From Gammaproteobacteria bacterium (GTDB lineage Bacteria; Pseudomonadota; Gammaproteobacteria; Burkholderiales; Nitrosomonadaceae): a stretch of 64,000 bases of DNA. The stretch spans positions 32,916 to 96,915 of the forward strand of contig JAUIIB010000006.1 of assembly GCA_030431985.1 (NCBI GenBank), in the 5' to 3' direction. Shown one piece after another: positions 28,001 to 37,049 of this stretch. A model generated the notes under the pieces. That model saw only the letters and a list, made by a program, of their open reading frames with translations. It was not told the origin of the DNA and searched no databases. The position numbers and the translations under genes are program-made. Each line of letters starts with the position of its first letter. Positions within the stretch are counted from its first letter, which is position 1.

Positions 28001-28140
28001 TGGCATATACTGAAATACTGGATACATTTTTAAACATTACTGTATTTATTTTCATTGGACTACTTATTAAGCTTTATACAACGACACCAGACAAACTCGA
28101 CAATCAGCGTGAAGAACAGAATAAGCTTGATTGCAATTAA
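27997..28140 (+). CDS. Small single-helix protein coupled to the BCCT carrier (47 aa)
   Basis: ATG at 27997 overlaps the BCCT stop (ATGA), and the ORF ends with TAA at 28138-28140. It encodes a short N-terminus (MMAYTEILD), one predicted membrane helix (TFLNITVFIFIGLLIKLY, about residues 10-27) and a charged C-terminal tail. The overlap makes translation very likely. No family is recognised. A role as a small subunit or regulator of the transporter is inference from gene order. Confidence 0.65.
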   Translation: MMAYTEILDTFLNITVFIFIGLLIKLYTTTPDKLDNQREEQNKLDCN

Positions 28141-28259
28141 CCTGAAATAGCACCGGCTACTGGAATTTAAACGCTGAATTGTATCTTTCCATTTTTTGAT
28201 AAAAAGTCATAACCCGAAGACCGCAAGTTCAAATCAAACATGCCGGGCTGATCTCCAGG

Positions 28260-28949
28260 TTAAGCTACTTCATGAACCGTTATCGGTGATAAAGCATGCT
28301 GTAACAACCAGACTAACGGCAGCGTAGGATCAGCATAATTTTCGATGCGGTCTAATAACTGCCGCTTTGTTTTACCTGTCACCACCAGCGCAATCCGCTC
28401 ACTTCTGGACAGTACCTCGAGGGATAAGCTGACCCGCAGTGATGGCGCAACCGGAGGTGCAGCAACTAGGCAATATTCAGCTATTTTCGGTATACCGTCC
28501 AAATCCAGGCCCGGAAATAAAGACGCAATATGACCGTCTTCACCAAGCCCCAGAACTGTCAATGTAAAAGGCTGTGGTAAAGCTTTCAGCCGGCGTTGAA
28601 TCTCTTGTATCGCTGCTTCGGGTTGTTCATGAGACGTTTTAAGTCCGACAAAATGGGGTTGTTCTTTCAGGCGGTCCAGTAAGCATGTTTTAACGAGGTG
28701 CTCATTGGAATCCGGCGATCCGGTATCAACCCAACGCTCGTCACTCAATGTGATGGCGATACGCCGCCACGGTAGCGCTTTAGCAGCAAGTGCCGGCAGA
28801 TAAATACGCGGTGTACTTCCACCAGGCACGATAAGACTAGCCTTTTCCTGCCGAACCAGTGCAGTAGATAATACTTCAGCGGCATAGTCAGCCAGTCCCT
28901 CGGCAAGTATACTGACATTCGGATAAGTCCGACGATGCATTATTTGCAT
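28260..28949 (-). CDS. pgl: 6-phosphogluconolactonase
   Basis: A 229-residue cytosolic enzyme of the oxidative pentose phosphate pathway, hydrolysing 6-phosphogluconolactone. The SugarP isomerase/DevB signature parts are present: SLIVPGGSTPRIYLPAL (phosphate loop), ITLSDERWVD, SNEHLVKTCLL and TVLGLGEDGHIASLFPG. Length matches the family. It is 35 nt downstream of the HAD gene and ends the minus-strand surface-sugar operon, but its function is probably general carbon metabolism. Zwf and Gnd genes are not in view. Confidence 0.92.
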   Translation of the reverse strand: MQIMHRRTYPNVSILAEGLADYAAEVLSTALVRQEKASLIVPGGSTPRIYLPALAAKALPWRRIAITLSDERWVDTGSPDSNEHLVKTCLLDRLKEQPHFVGLKTSHEQPEAAIQEIQRRLKALPQPFTLTVLGLGEDGHIASLFPGLDLDGIPKIAEYCLVAAPPVAPSLRVSLSLEVLSRSERIALVVTGKTKRQLLDRIENYADPTLPLVWLLQHALSPITVHEVA

Positions 28950-28984
28950 AATAAATCAACCCAATAACCGTTCGAGTGCCAGAC

Positions 28985-29629
28985 TTAATTAACCAGTACG
29001 GTCAAATCTGGAACAATTTCTGTTCCCGGTGGAAACGGATTATCATCACCAGGACGTACACGCCCCAGAAACGCCGTACCGTTAATTTGCGCCCCCTGAT
29101 AATCGGCCATAGCATCTCCGATCATGAGCACCCGGTTCGGCTCAAGCCCATGATCAGTCAAAATTTCCGCAATTAATACGTCTTTCAGTTTCGGTGCACC
29201 GCGCACCTGTGTAAAGTAAGGCGTCAGACCGCGTCGATCAACAATCACTTTCAGTTCGCTCTCAGGTGTACCCGAAGCAACAAACAGTGGAATACGTTCG
29301 GACTGCTGGCGGATCAGTTCGTTTGCACCCGGCACAGCTTTCGCCGCAACAACAGCTTCCACGACGAGTTCAGAAAAGCGCAAATCCAGAATTTTTTCTT
29401 CCTCGGGTGTCAATGGCGGACCTGCCAGCAAATGCTGCTGGAAATAACGAAACTTGTTATAACGTGACAAACCGCCATGCGCAGTATGGTATTTAACCAC
29501 CTCAGCAACAATGGTCTCACCATGAGCATAATATAGATCTGCAAACGCCTGCGTCTTGATATCGCCGGATTCGGCGACAACGCCGTCAAAGTCAAAAATA
29601 ATCGCCTGCCAGTCTGCCATCTCAATCAT
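28985..29629 (-). CDS. HAD-superfamily phosphatase in the sugar operon
   Basis: A 214-residue haloacid dehalogenase-like hydrolase. Motif I is FDFDGVVAES with nucleophile D13 and acid D15, motif II is the Thr/Ser in FVASGTPESE, and motif IV is MIGDAMADYQGA. The helical cap inserted after motif I is of the beta-phosphoglucomutase/phosphoglycolate phosphatase type. It follows the epimerase gene by five bases. In the neighbouring pathway it could remove a sugar phosphate before CMP activation, analogous to KdsC (which is also a HAD protein); that assignment is inference. Confidence 0.82.
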   Translation of the reverse strand: MIEMADWQAIIFDFDGVVAESGDIKTQAFADLYYAHGETIVAEVVKYHTAHGGLSRYNKFRYFQQHLLAGPPLTPEEEKILDLRFSELVVEAVVAAKAVPGANELIRQQSERIPLFVASGTPESELKVIVDRRGLTPYFTQVRGAPKLKDVLIAEILTDHGLEPNRVLMIGDAMADYQGAQINGTAFLGRVRPGDDNPFPPGTEIVPDLTVLVN

Positions 29630-29634
29630 AGATA

Positions 29635-30588
29635 CTATGCCCGGTTATCAGATGAAGCAGGTGTCGCGTCATCGTTCTCATCGGCATGCTCAATATCCTT
29701 ATGAATATCGCGGAGACAATCCAGCAGACCCTGGCCGAGATCCACATGCTCATTGAGTACCAGCTTGCGGCCGATACGCGGCTGAAAAGCATAGGGTGTG
29801 ATCTCATAATGATGTATCGAATTTGCCTCATCGAAATGCAACTCCACCGGCCATGGCATGATTTCAGAGATCATGGTCATAACATCCCTAATGCGAAGCT
29901 TCTCCTGTCCGGTCAGAATCAAGTGCCGATTGGCGTATTCCGGCTCAAGTATCTGAACACTCATGCGTGCAGCGTCCTCAACATGAATATATTCTCGCAT
30001 GGCATTGCTACTGCCTTTATAAGTTATGGAGCGATGTTTTATCGCCTCATGCAGCATGCGGTAAATACCGTTACGCTGGTCGCTACGCCGACCATACAGT
30101 GAACCATAGCGCAGAATGTTGTACTCAAGCCCGTAACGTTCATGATAAGTTTCAGTGAAACGCTCGGATGCCTGCTTGCTGGCACGGTAAAACGACCCAG
30201 ACTCAGAGTAAACATATACACTACTGGCAAAAACAAAACGACGCGCATTGGCCAAACGTGCAGCCTCCAGCACATGCGTATTGCCGAGTACGTTGATAGC
30301 AGTCGTTTCTATCGGTTTATTATGCGCCTCATCAATATCAGCAATTGCGGCAAAATTATAAACGACATCCACACCTTTAACCGCGTCGATAACCTGCTGG
30401 ATATCCATAATATCGCCAGTAATCATGTCCTGGCCGTGCTTCAGAAAGGGCGAAGGACTGCGATCAAATAAACGCACCTGATACCCGACTATAGAAAGTG
30501 CATCGGCCACATGGCTACCAAGAAAACCACTGGCACCAAAAACGATGGCAGTTTTTCCTATTGGTGTGCAAGCAGCATTATTCGTCAT
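29635..30588 (-). CDS. NAD-dependent sugar epimerase/dehydratase
   Basis: A 317-residue extended short-chain dehydrogenase acting on a nucleotide sugar or related sugar. The NAD loop is FGASGFLGSH (residues 17-26), and the catalytic Tyr-Lys pair is Y134-x3-K138 in SFYRASKQAS, with Ser residues just upstream (FASSVYVYSES). It overlaps the upstream hydroxyacid dehydrogenase gene by 11 bases and is followed by the HAD gene. The C-terminus is acidic. Substrate unknown; the cluster suggests an intermediate of an acidic surface sugar. Confidence 0.85.
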   Translation of the reverse strand: MTNNAACTPIGKTAIVFGASGFLGSHVADALSIVGYQVRLFDRSPSPFLKHGQDMITGDIMDIQQVIDAVKGVDVVYNFAAIADIDEAHNKPIETTAINVLGNTHVLEAARLANARRFVFASSVYVYSESGSFYRASKQASERFTETYHERYGLEYNILRYGSLYGRRSDQRNGIYRMLHEAIKHRSITYKGSSNAMREYIHVEDAARMSVQILEPEYANRHLILTGQEKLRIRDVMTMISEIMPWPVELHFDEANSIHHYEITPYAFQPRIGRKLVLNEHVDLGQGLLDCLRDIHKDIEHADENDDATPASSDNRA

Positions 30589-31516
30589 TAATAATGCCTT
30601 TTTTAATTAACCCTTTTACTAAATTTTCACCTGCCTCATGTTCCATATTCCGGCGCGCTTCACGTGCGAGTGAGCCTACATGCGAAGACAAAATTAGATT
30701 ATCACATTCAAGCAGCGGCCCCTGATAAGGTTCCTGTTCGAACGCATCAAGCACAGCCATGCGTAGTTTTCCGTTGTCCAGAGCCTCTTTAAGCGCCTGC
30801 TCGTCAATTAAACCGCCACGTGCAGCATTAATGATCATGGCACCGGGCTTCATATGCATCAGTGCCTGCGCATCGATTAAATGATGTAGTTCGGAGCTGT
30901 AAGGTGTGTGTAAACTGATAATATCCGCAGTTTTGAGTAATTGTTCCATCGATAAAAGGGTAATACCGGATGGCGCCTGTTCAATATGCGGATCGTAGGC
31001 GACAACTTTAGCGTCAAAAGCCTGGCAAAGTCTGGCAACTCGCTTCCCGATATGTCCCAAACCGATCAAACCGACAGTTTGCGCCGCGAGCAATCCCCCC
31101 TGGGTACGTGGCCATTCACCCGCTCTTATTAACCGGTCTGTCTGACAAATCTGGCGCAAGCCAGTAAGGATAAACCCTAATGTCAATTCAGCGACGGCTT
31201 GAGCCGGCGCCTCTGGTGTATTGAGCACGATAAGACCCTGTTGCTTTGCAGCAGCCTGATCCACACTGTCCATACCCGTACCGCAGCGTGAAATTACCTG
31301 TAGATTTTTTGCCGATTGAATCACACGTGCAGTAAGGGGTTCTACACCGGCAATCATTCCGACCACGTTGTCTTGCAACAATGACTCAGCTTCATCTTCG
31401 GTAAGTCTGCGGCCATGAGGATTCATGACGAGTTCCAGACCCGCACCGACCAGACGTTGAACCGCAGGGTTGTTATCGGTATCAAAAGAAGATGTGGATA
31501 TAACGAATTTGTTCAT
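30578..31516 (-). CDS. D-isomer-specific 2-hydroxyacid dehydrogenase (SerA-like)
   Basis: A 312-residue NAD-dependent dehydrogenase interconverting a 2-hydroxyacid and a 2-ketoacid. The NAD loop G-x-G-x2-G is at 152-157 (GLGHIG), the substrate arginine lies in IINAARGGLIDEQAL, and the catalytic Glu and His lie in AFEQEPY and LSSHVGS. It has no C-terminal ACT domain, so it is not a normal regulated SerA. It overlaps the aldolase gene by four bases and the epimerase by eleven, so it is part of the sugar-acid operon; its substrate is presumably a sugar acid. Confidence 0.85.
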   Translation of the reverse strand: MNKFVISTSSFDTDNNPAVQRLVGAGLELVMNPHGRRLTEDEAESLLQDNVVGMIAGVEPLTARVIQSAKNLQVISRCGTGMDSVDQAAAKQQGLIVLNTPEAPAQAVAELTLGFILTGLRQICQTDRLIRAGEWPRTQGGLLAAQTVGLIGLGHIGKRVARLCQAFDAKVVAYDPHIEQAPSGITLLSMEQLLKTADIISLHTPYSSELHHLIDAQALMHMKPGAMIINAARGGLIDEQALKEALDNGKLRMAVLDAFEQEPYQGPLLECDNLILSSHVGSLAREARRNMEHEAGENLVKGLIKKGIINDE

Positions 31517-32283
31517 TTTTGTTGGGCTTTTGTATGTATCAGTTGCAAATGACTGCGACAGACGGTATCAAGAATACGAATATCAAGGCTATAACCCAGA
31601 AAATTGAACCCGGCATCAATGCGCTGTTGCAATACATCAGGATCAGGCTCGATAACATGAATCCCACCCGGCTTTCGGGCACGCTGGCCCGCTTCCATAA
31701 TACGAGCAACAACGTCTTGCACATCAGGATGATTCAATTCGCCGGGACGGTCCATGGAACCCGACAAATCATAAGGGCCGATTATATACGCATCAATACC
31801 GGGAACACTTAAAATATCATCTATTGCTGCAACTGCATCGATATGCTCTATCATGGCAACGATAACTGCATTCTGCTCCAGCCACTGCCGGTATTCGGGA
31901 AAACTTGCACCAAAACCCTGTGCACGGGCAAGGCCAACGCCACGATGACCCCGTGGTGAATAATATACAGCGTCAACTGCCGCTTGTGCATCTGCTGCGG
32001 ATTTTATCATTGGCACCATAACACCAGTAGCCCCGGCATCCATCACTCGCTTGATTTGATCGGGATGATTCGATGTCAACCGGACAATCGCAGGGCAGCC
32101 CTTACCATCCAGCACCTGTATGATTGTCTGGACCTCACTCAGCTCCAGCACGCTGTGCTCCATATCTAGCACCAGCCAGTCGAAGCCTGCTGAAGCCATA
32201 ATTTCTGCAATAGCAGTATGGCCCAGAGTAATCCATGAACCGATTGTAATTTCTAATTCCGTCAGTTTTGATTTAAGTTGCAT
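31513..32283 (-). CDS. HpcH/HpaI-type class II pyruvate aldolase
   Basis: A 256-residue aldolase of the HpcH/HpaI (citrate-lyase-like) family, which joins pyruvate to an aldehyde to make a 2-keto-3-deoxy acid, or the reverse. The family pattern is clear: GSWITLGHTAIAEIMASAGF, WLVLDMEHSVL, RLTSNHPDQIKRVMDAGATG and VMVPMIKSAADA, with the metal-site Glu in VAMIEHIDAV and YIIGPYDLSGSMDRPG. ATG at 32283 is chosen over one seven codons upstream that overlaps the cytidylyltransferase gene. In this operon it is a candidate for building the 3-deoxy-2-ulosonic acid skeleton. Confidence 0.85.
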   Translation of the reverse strand: MQLKSKLTELEITIGSWITLGHTAIAEIMASAGFDWLVLDMEHSVLELSEVQTIIQVLDGKGCPAIVRLTSNHPDQIKRVMDAGATGVMVPMIKSAADAQAAVDAVYYSPRGHRGVGLARAQGFGASFPEYRQWLEQNAVIVAMIEHIDAVAAIDDILSVPGIDAYIIGPYDLSGSMDRPGELNHPDVQDVVARIMEAGQRARKPGGIHVIEPDPDVLQQRIDAGFNFLGYSLDIRILDTVCRSHLQLIHTKAQQK

Positions 32284-32300
32284 CGTAATAAATCTCGCTA

Positions 32301-33050
32301 TCAATACCGGGACAACAACGGATCAGCCGCCATTAACTTGGCTACCCGCACTAAATCCGCTTCAGTGTCGACAGCTTGCGTGTTAAATTCAGTCGGCACC
32401 ATTTTAACGGTATACCCATGTTCCAGCAGGCGCATCATGTCTATCGATTCGAGCTCTTCCAGCGGTGTTGGCTGTAAATTGGTATATCTAAAAAGCATTT
32501 CGCGGCGAAACGGAATAATACACACTTGTTTATGAGCAACCGTATGAGCAAAACCGGCTTTGCTTGGCGTCGGTATTGGCTGGCGGGACATGTAAAGCGC
32601 ATTTCCCAGTTGGTCCATGACCACTTTAATGGTATTGGGATCAGTGAAGTCGGTTTCATGTTCGATACGACGTACTAAATTGACGCAACCGAGCTTTGGA
32701 TCCTCCCTAAAAGGATGAACCGCAGCGTCAATCATATCAGGATGCGTCATTGGCTCATCACCCTGCACCATGACAACCAGATCTGCATCTAAATCTTCAA
32801 CCGCCTCAGCCACTCGGTCGCTTGCGCGTTCATGCGTGTCTGCAGTCATAATAACTGCAGCACCGAAGCCTTCCGCAACCTCCCGGATTTCTTCATCGCA
32901 GGTCGCAATATATGTAGCGTCAAGCATTTTACTCAGCGCTACACGCTTATAAATATGTTCGATCATGGGGCGGCCTAACAGTGATGCAATGGGTTTTCCG
33001 GGAAAACGTGTTGAACCCATACGTGCAGGAATAACGGCAATTGTTCTCAT
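32301..33050 (-). CDS. KdsB-like CMP-sugar cytidylyltransferase
   Basis: A 249-residue enzyme of the 3-deoxy-manno-octulosonate cytidylyltransferase family, which activates Kdo or a related acid with CTP. The signature VIPARMGSTRFPGKPIASLLGRPMI (split over residues 6-30) and the metal-site motif VVMVQGDEPMTHPDMID are present, and the length equals E. coli KdsB (248 aa). It is first in a five-gene overlapping minus-strand operon with an aldolase, dehydrogenase, epimerase and phosphatase, rather than beside kdsA or lpxK. Either it is the housekeeping KdsB or it is specialised for another acid; the context favours the second. Confidence 0.82.
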   Translation of the reverse strand: MRTIAVIPARMGSTRFPGKPIASLLGRPMIEHIYKRVALSKMLDATYIATCDEEIREVAEGFGAAVIMTADTHERASDRVAEAVEDLDADLVVMVQGDEPMTHPDMIDAAVHPFREDPKLGCVNLVRRIEHETDFTDPNTIKVVMDQLGNALYMSRQPIPTPSKAGFAHTVAHKQVCIIPFRREMLFRYTNLQPTPLEELESIDMMRLLEHGYTVKMVPTEFNTQAVDTEADLVRVAKLMAADPLLSRY

Positions 33051-33402
33051 ACGCGACCATGTTAATAATTGTTGTGGATTTGATGTTTCAATACTTAAGT
33101 TTACTCGGGTACACCTTTTGAGTGTCCATTATTATCCGATTTCTCTGCAGGTCGGAGCAAATTTATTCCCATTAATCCACAATAACAGTGTCAAAAATTA
33201 CCCGGGAAGTTGCGGGTTTACGACAGTCTTCAACCAAAACGTCCGCTTCGATACAGCTGGCTGGCAAAGTCGGGGTTGCCCGTGTAGAATTAACGGTCTT
33301 TTGACGCACGACAGTTGGCAGACACACAAGCAGGAAGTCCGGCGCCCGACAACCACAATATAGACGCTCCGTTTTCTATTTTTTCACATGTATATTCAAG
33401 GG
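33051..33402. other. Divergent intergenic region, 352 nt
   Basis: Holds the divergent promoters of the sugar-acid operon (leftward) and the glycosyltransferase run (rightward). No gene, repeat or strong operator is visible; the open frame on the plus strand here lacks codon structure and a ribosome-binding site. Confidence 0.45.
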
Positions 33403-34695
33403 ATGAAAGCCCTTTTTTTTCTTCGACATTACAACGACATTGATCACATTACACCGGTGATCTACAAATGGGCTGCATCCGGACATCAATGTGATGTTAT
33501 CCTAATCGGTTCAGCTAAATTTCTACGCGATTACCGCATTCTTTTTTTGCAGCAACTGAGTAGTGTGCGAGTCGCACATATTCGTGAAGTACTCGGTTGG
33601 CGTGACTTTATACACTGGCGCTTGCAGATGTATATGCTGACCGGTAATGTCAGGCGTCTGCCACTGCTTGGAACGCTTGCACGGCGCGCATCGGAACGAT
33701 ACGATCAGGAGCGACGGTCATTGTTATGGCAAAAAACAACTGAAATAGTTTTAAACCGGTGTTTTCAGCAAATGAATGGCGGCGTCATCACATTTGACTG
33801 GGTGGAAAGAAACTCGGTGATCAGTGTGGAATGGATTAAAATTCTGATCGATAATGCCCATGCCAGAGGTATCAATGTTATCTCGCTACCACACGGCGAC
33901 AGCCCTCATGTGAATCAATTAATTCGCCGTGGAGAACGGAAAATAGGTCCGGATACAGTATTTTCGAATGCCAACATTTTTGATTGTCTGGTGGTACCTA
34001 ACGAATTATGTGCGAAGCGATTCAGGCCGTTTCTCGATGAACAAAAGATTGCCGTCCTGGGTTCACCGCGCTTCTGCGAAGAATGGTTAACCAAACTGGC
34101 AGAAATTCTGCCGCCATCACCGATTGCAAGTTCAGAAAGCCGATTAAAAATCGTACTGTTTCTGAGAAAAGCAAATTTCACCACGTTTTGGGAAGAAGTC
34201 GCTGAAATCGTACGCATGATTGCCGCCTTCCCCGGCACTGAAATCATCATTAAACCGCATACACGTAGCGGATGGAAACAGTCACTGACCAAAGATGCCA
34301 GTATTATGAAACTGCCAAACGTCAGTATTGCTGATGATCATGCGCATTCTGCGCATCTAATGAATTGGGCCGATATAATCATAGATCTGGCCACCTCTGT
34401 GGTATTTGAATCAGTCAGGGCAAAACAGCCAGTTCTGGCTGCTGATTACTTGATTGCCGGACGCTCAACCATTGCACATTATTTACCCGAAACAGAAATC
34501 AGATGCCGCGATGACGTTTATGAAAAAATCGATCATTTTCTAACTCAAGGCTGCGACAATTTTTATAATGAAACACACCGGCAACAATTCTTTGATGCAA
34601 TCCTCGATGTGCCTGACAGCAATGTATTGCAACGATATGTCACATTGCTGGAAGAATCGGCCATCAAAATTAAACAAGAGGAGTCGGGACAATAA
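33403..34695 (+). CDS. GT-B-like surface polysaccharide transferase, paralogue 1
   Basis: A 430-residue cytoplasmic protein. ATG at 33403 is chosen because it aligns with the start of the paralogue at 35751 (MKALFFLRHYNDID versus MPVLFFLRHNNDID); an upstream ATG at 33388 exists. The C-terminal half has IIIKPHTRSGWKQ and LMNWADIIIDLATSVVFES, resembling the nucleotide-binding half of CDP-glycerol glycerophosphotransferases and capsule transferases of the KpsC/KpsS kind. LPHGDSPHVNQLIRRGE is shared by both paralogues. Placed opposite the CMP-sugar operon, it is a candidate transferase of that sugar. Family not certain. Confidence 0.65.
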   Translation: MKALFFLRHYNDIDHITPVIYKWAASGHQCDVILIGSAKFLRDYRILFLQQLSSVRVAHIREVLGWRDFIHWRLQMYMLTGNVRRLPLLGTLARRASERYDQERRSLLWQKTTEIVLNRCFQQMNGGVITFDWVERNSVISVEWIKILIDNAHARGINVISLPHGDSPHVNQLIRRGERKIGPDTVFSNANIFDCLVVPNELCAKRFRPFLDEQKIAVLGSPRFCEEWLTKLAEILPPSPIASSESRLKIVLFLRKANFTTFWEEVAEIVRMIAAFPGTEIIIKPHTRSGWKQSLTKDASIMKLPNVSIADDHAHSAHLMNWADIIIDLATSVVFESVRAKQPVLAADYLIAGRSTIAHYLPETEIRCRDDVYEKIDHFLTQGCDNFYNETHRQQFFDAILDVPDSNVLQRYVTLLEESAIKIKQEESGQ

Positions 34696-34713
34696 ACATA
34701 TTAAACAATCTGA

Positions 34714-35481
34714 ATGTTGATAAATTTCTTTAAAAACTGTGTTGTCGCGTTTTATCAGCTGACACGCGGGTTTACCCGCACCACAGTGCGCGGCATACCC
34801 ATTCGCATCAGTGTCGATCACTGGCGGGTATTCAAACGAGCCAGAACCTACTCCATAAAAGAACCCGACACTCTGGATTGGGTGGATCAGTTTAAACCAG
34901 ACAGCTGTTTTTTTGATATCGGTGCAAATATCGGCCAGTACTCCCTGTATCCTGCAAAGAAATATGGCAAATTAATCCGCATCTATGCCTTCGAACCACA
35001 AAGCAACAATTATTATTCGCTCAACAAAAATATCTATCTCAACGATCTTGCCGAGATTATTTCGTCGTACTGTATTGCCGTTTCAAACAAAAGTGAATTT
35101 TCCAAACTATATATTCCAAAATTTATTCCAGGCGGCAACCGCTCGCAATTTGGCAAACAAAACAAGCGGCACATCACTATACCCGCAACGCATGTTCAGG
35201 GTATGTTTGGTGTAACGTTAGATGATCTGTGCAGCACATGGGGATTTCCGTGCCCGAATTACATTAAAATCGATGTCGATGGCATTGAAATTCCGATTTT
35301 AAAAGGAGCCCATAATCTCCTCAGGGACCCACGCCTCATTTCCGTTATTGTTGAACTGGGTACACCTGAAGAGCAGCAAGAAGCGGTGCAACTCATGAGC
35401 GAGGCCGGTTTTCACGTCAAACGAAAATCTACTCGGAACTGGGGGGAAACCTGTTTTATTTTTGAGAAAATTGCACAGTAA
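34714..35481 (+). CDS. FkbM family methyltransferase
   Basis: A 255-residue SAM-dependent O-methyltransferase of the FkbM type, often decorating surface sugars. The SAM loop is FFDIGANIGQYSLYPAKKYG with the family glycine pattern, followed by AFEPQSNNYYSLNKNIYLN (acidic residue after the second strand) and YIKIDVDGIEIPILKGAHN, the diagnostic FkbM motif. It lies 18 nt after the first GT-B-like gene and before its paralogue, suggesting methylation of the sugar being transferred. Confidence 0.85.
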   Translation: MLINFFKNCVVAFYQLTRGFTRTTVRGIPIRISVDHWRVFKRARTYSIKEPDTLDWVDQFKPDSCFFDIGANIGQYSLYPAKKYGKLIRIYAFEPQSNNYYSLNKNIYLNDLAEIISSYCIAVSNKSEFSKLYIPKFIPGGNRSQFGKQNKRHITIPATHVQGMFGVTLDDLCSTWGFPCPNYIKIDVDGIEIPILKGAHNLLRDPRLISVIVELGTPEEQQEAVQLMSEAGFHVKRKSTRNWGETCFIFEKIAQ

Positions 35482-35750
35482 GACATATAATATATGTTGT
35501 TTTTTTCTCGAGATTAAATTAAGTCTTTAAAAGGCAACTTGTCGGTTAAAAATAGATCTTCTGGCGTTTATTCCAGACAGGCCTGACAATAAAACAACCT
35601 AAATATATTTACAGGCTCACGCGGAAAGCATAAGACGAATACAAAATATCGTTCAGTATATTAACCCTAATCTGTCCTTATTCCTCAACTAAGATTTCAG
35701 ACCGTTTTTGACCAAAAGTGCTATTTGCTTAATTTTTTCGCCAGTTCGCC

Positions 35751-37022
35751 ATGCCTGTACTTTTTTTTCTGCGTCATAATAATGATATTGATCATATCAG
35801 CCCGGTCATTTATAAATGGTCTCAATCAGGTCATCGATGCCATGTTATTTTACTGGGCAAGCGTACGTTGATTAATGATTTTCGCATACAGTTCTTAATA
35901 GGCCTTGAGGGCGTCAACTTTACTCATATTGGAGACTTGATATCCCGCTTATCTTTTTTTCTTTGGCGCTTACAAACCCTTCTGCTCGTTCGCAGCTCAC
36001 ATATTTCTGTTTTCGGACCCGCCATCCGGTTTCTTACCAAAATTATTGATCATAAAAAACGCCGGATTGTCTGGCGACACACTGCCAGAAAAATTCTGAC
36101 GCACTGTTTCGATGGACATAAAAAAGGCGTTGTTGTTTTCGACTGGATCGAGCGTAATTCAGGTATCTGTGTAGAATGGGTCGAGGTTGTCATCTCCGAA
36201 GCACGTCAGAAAAAATTGGGAACAGTATCGTTACCGCATGGAGACAGCCCCCATGTCAGCCAGCTTATTCGCAGTGGAGAATGGGTCTTAGAGCCTGACA
36301 CGTCTTTTTCAGCAGCCGGTATGTTCGATAAAGTCGTAGTACCCAACGAACCTTGTTCAAGACGGTTTATTTCACTTATGAACAAAGACAAAATCGAGAT
36401 ACTCGGCTCCCCACGCTATTGTGACGAATGGCTGGCAAAGCTGAAGGAAATCTTCCCACCATCACCGTTAACCCGTCAAACCGATTGCCTTAAGATCGTT
36501 CTGTTCTTGAGAAAAGAGCGTTATACAACCTTTTGGGAAGAATTGGCAGAAGTTATCCAATTGATTGCAGCATTTCCTAAAGTACAATTAATCGTCCAAC
36601 CCCATACACGGGGCGGATGGAAGCAGCCACTGACAAAAAACAAGGCATTGGGAAAGCTGTCAAATGTCATAATGGCGGACGGTACGATACCCTCTGTACA
36701 CCTGCTGAATTGGGCCGACATCATTATTGATATTGCCACCTCAATTGTTTACCAAGCAATCAAAGAGGGAAAACCCGTTCTCTCGGCAGATTATACGCAT
36801 GCAGGCCAATCTGCATCTGCTTACTTTATGCCTGAAACCGAAATAAAATGCCGCGATGGTATGTACAAGGCAATCGATTCATTTATCAAAAATGGCACGC
36901 ATTTATTTTATTGCGAGAAGCATCGCCAGCGTTTCATCGCTGAAATGATTGAAACCAACGGACCAGACGTACTTTCAGGTTATGTCTCGCTGTTGGAAAA
37001 GGCGCATAATATCAACACTTGA
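35751..37022 (+). CDS. GT-B-like surface polysaccharide transferase, paralogue 2
   Basis: A 423-residue paralogue of the product at 33403, similar along the whole length: start MPVLFFLRHNNDIDHISPVI, central SLPHGDSPHVSQLIRSGEW, then EILGSPRYCDEWLAKLKEIF and HLLNWADIIIDIATSIVYQA. The shared blocks indicate an old tandem duplication, separated by the FkbM gene. Two copies usually mean two different linkages or acceptors. A 269-nt non-coding gap precedes it, so it may have its own promoter. Confidence 0.65.
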   Translation: MPVLFFLRHNNDIDHISPVIYKWSQSGHRCHVILLGKRTLINDFRIQFLIGLEGVNFTHIGDLISRLSFFLWRLQTLLLVRSSHISVFGPAIRFLTKIIDHKKRRIVWRHTARKILTHCFDGHKKGVVVFDWIERNSGICVEWVEVVISEARQKKLGTVSLPHGDSPHVSQLIRSGEWVLEPDTSFSAAGMFDKVVVPNEPCSRRFISLMNKDKIEILGSPRYCDEWLAKLKEIFPPSPLTRQTDCLKIVLFLRKERYTTFWEELAEVIQLIAAFPKVQLIVQPHTRGGWKQPLTKNKALGKLSNVIMADGTIPSVHLLNWADIIIDIATSIVYQAIKEGKPVLSADYTHAGQSASAYFMPETEIKCRDGMYKAIDSFIKNGTHLFYCEKHRQRFIAEMIETNGPDVLSGYVSLLEKAHNINT

Positions 37023-37049
37023 TTGTTTGAAAGCAAAGAACTGTTGTAA

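Noticed and set aside
32965..33363. Plus-strand 132-codon frame before the first glycosyltransferase
   Set aside because: Starts inside the antisense cytidylyltransferase gene, has no start signal and its translation shows no domain.
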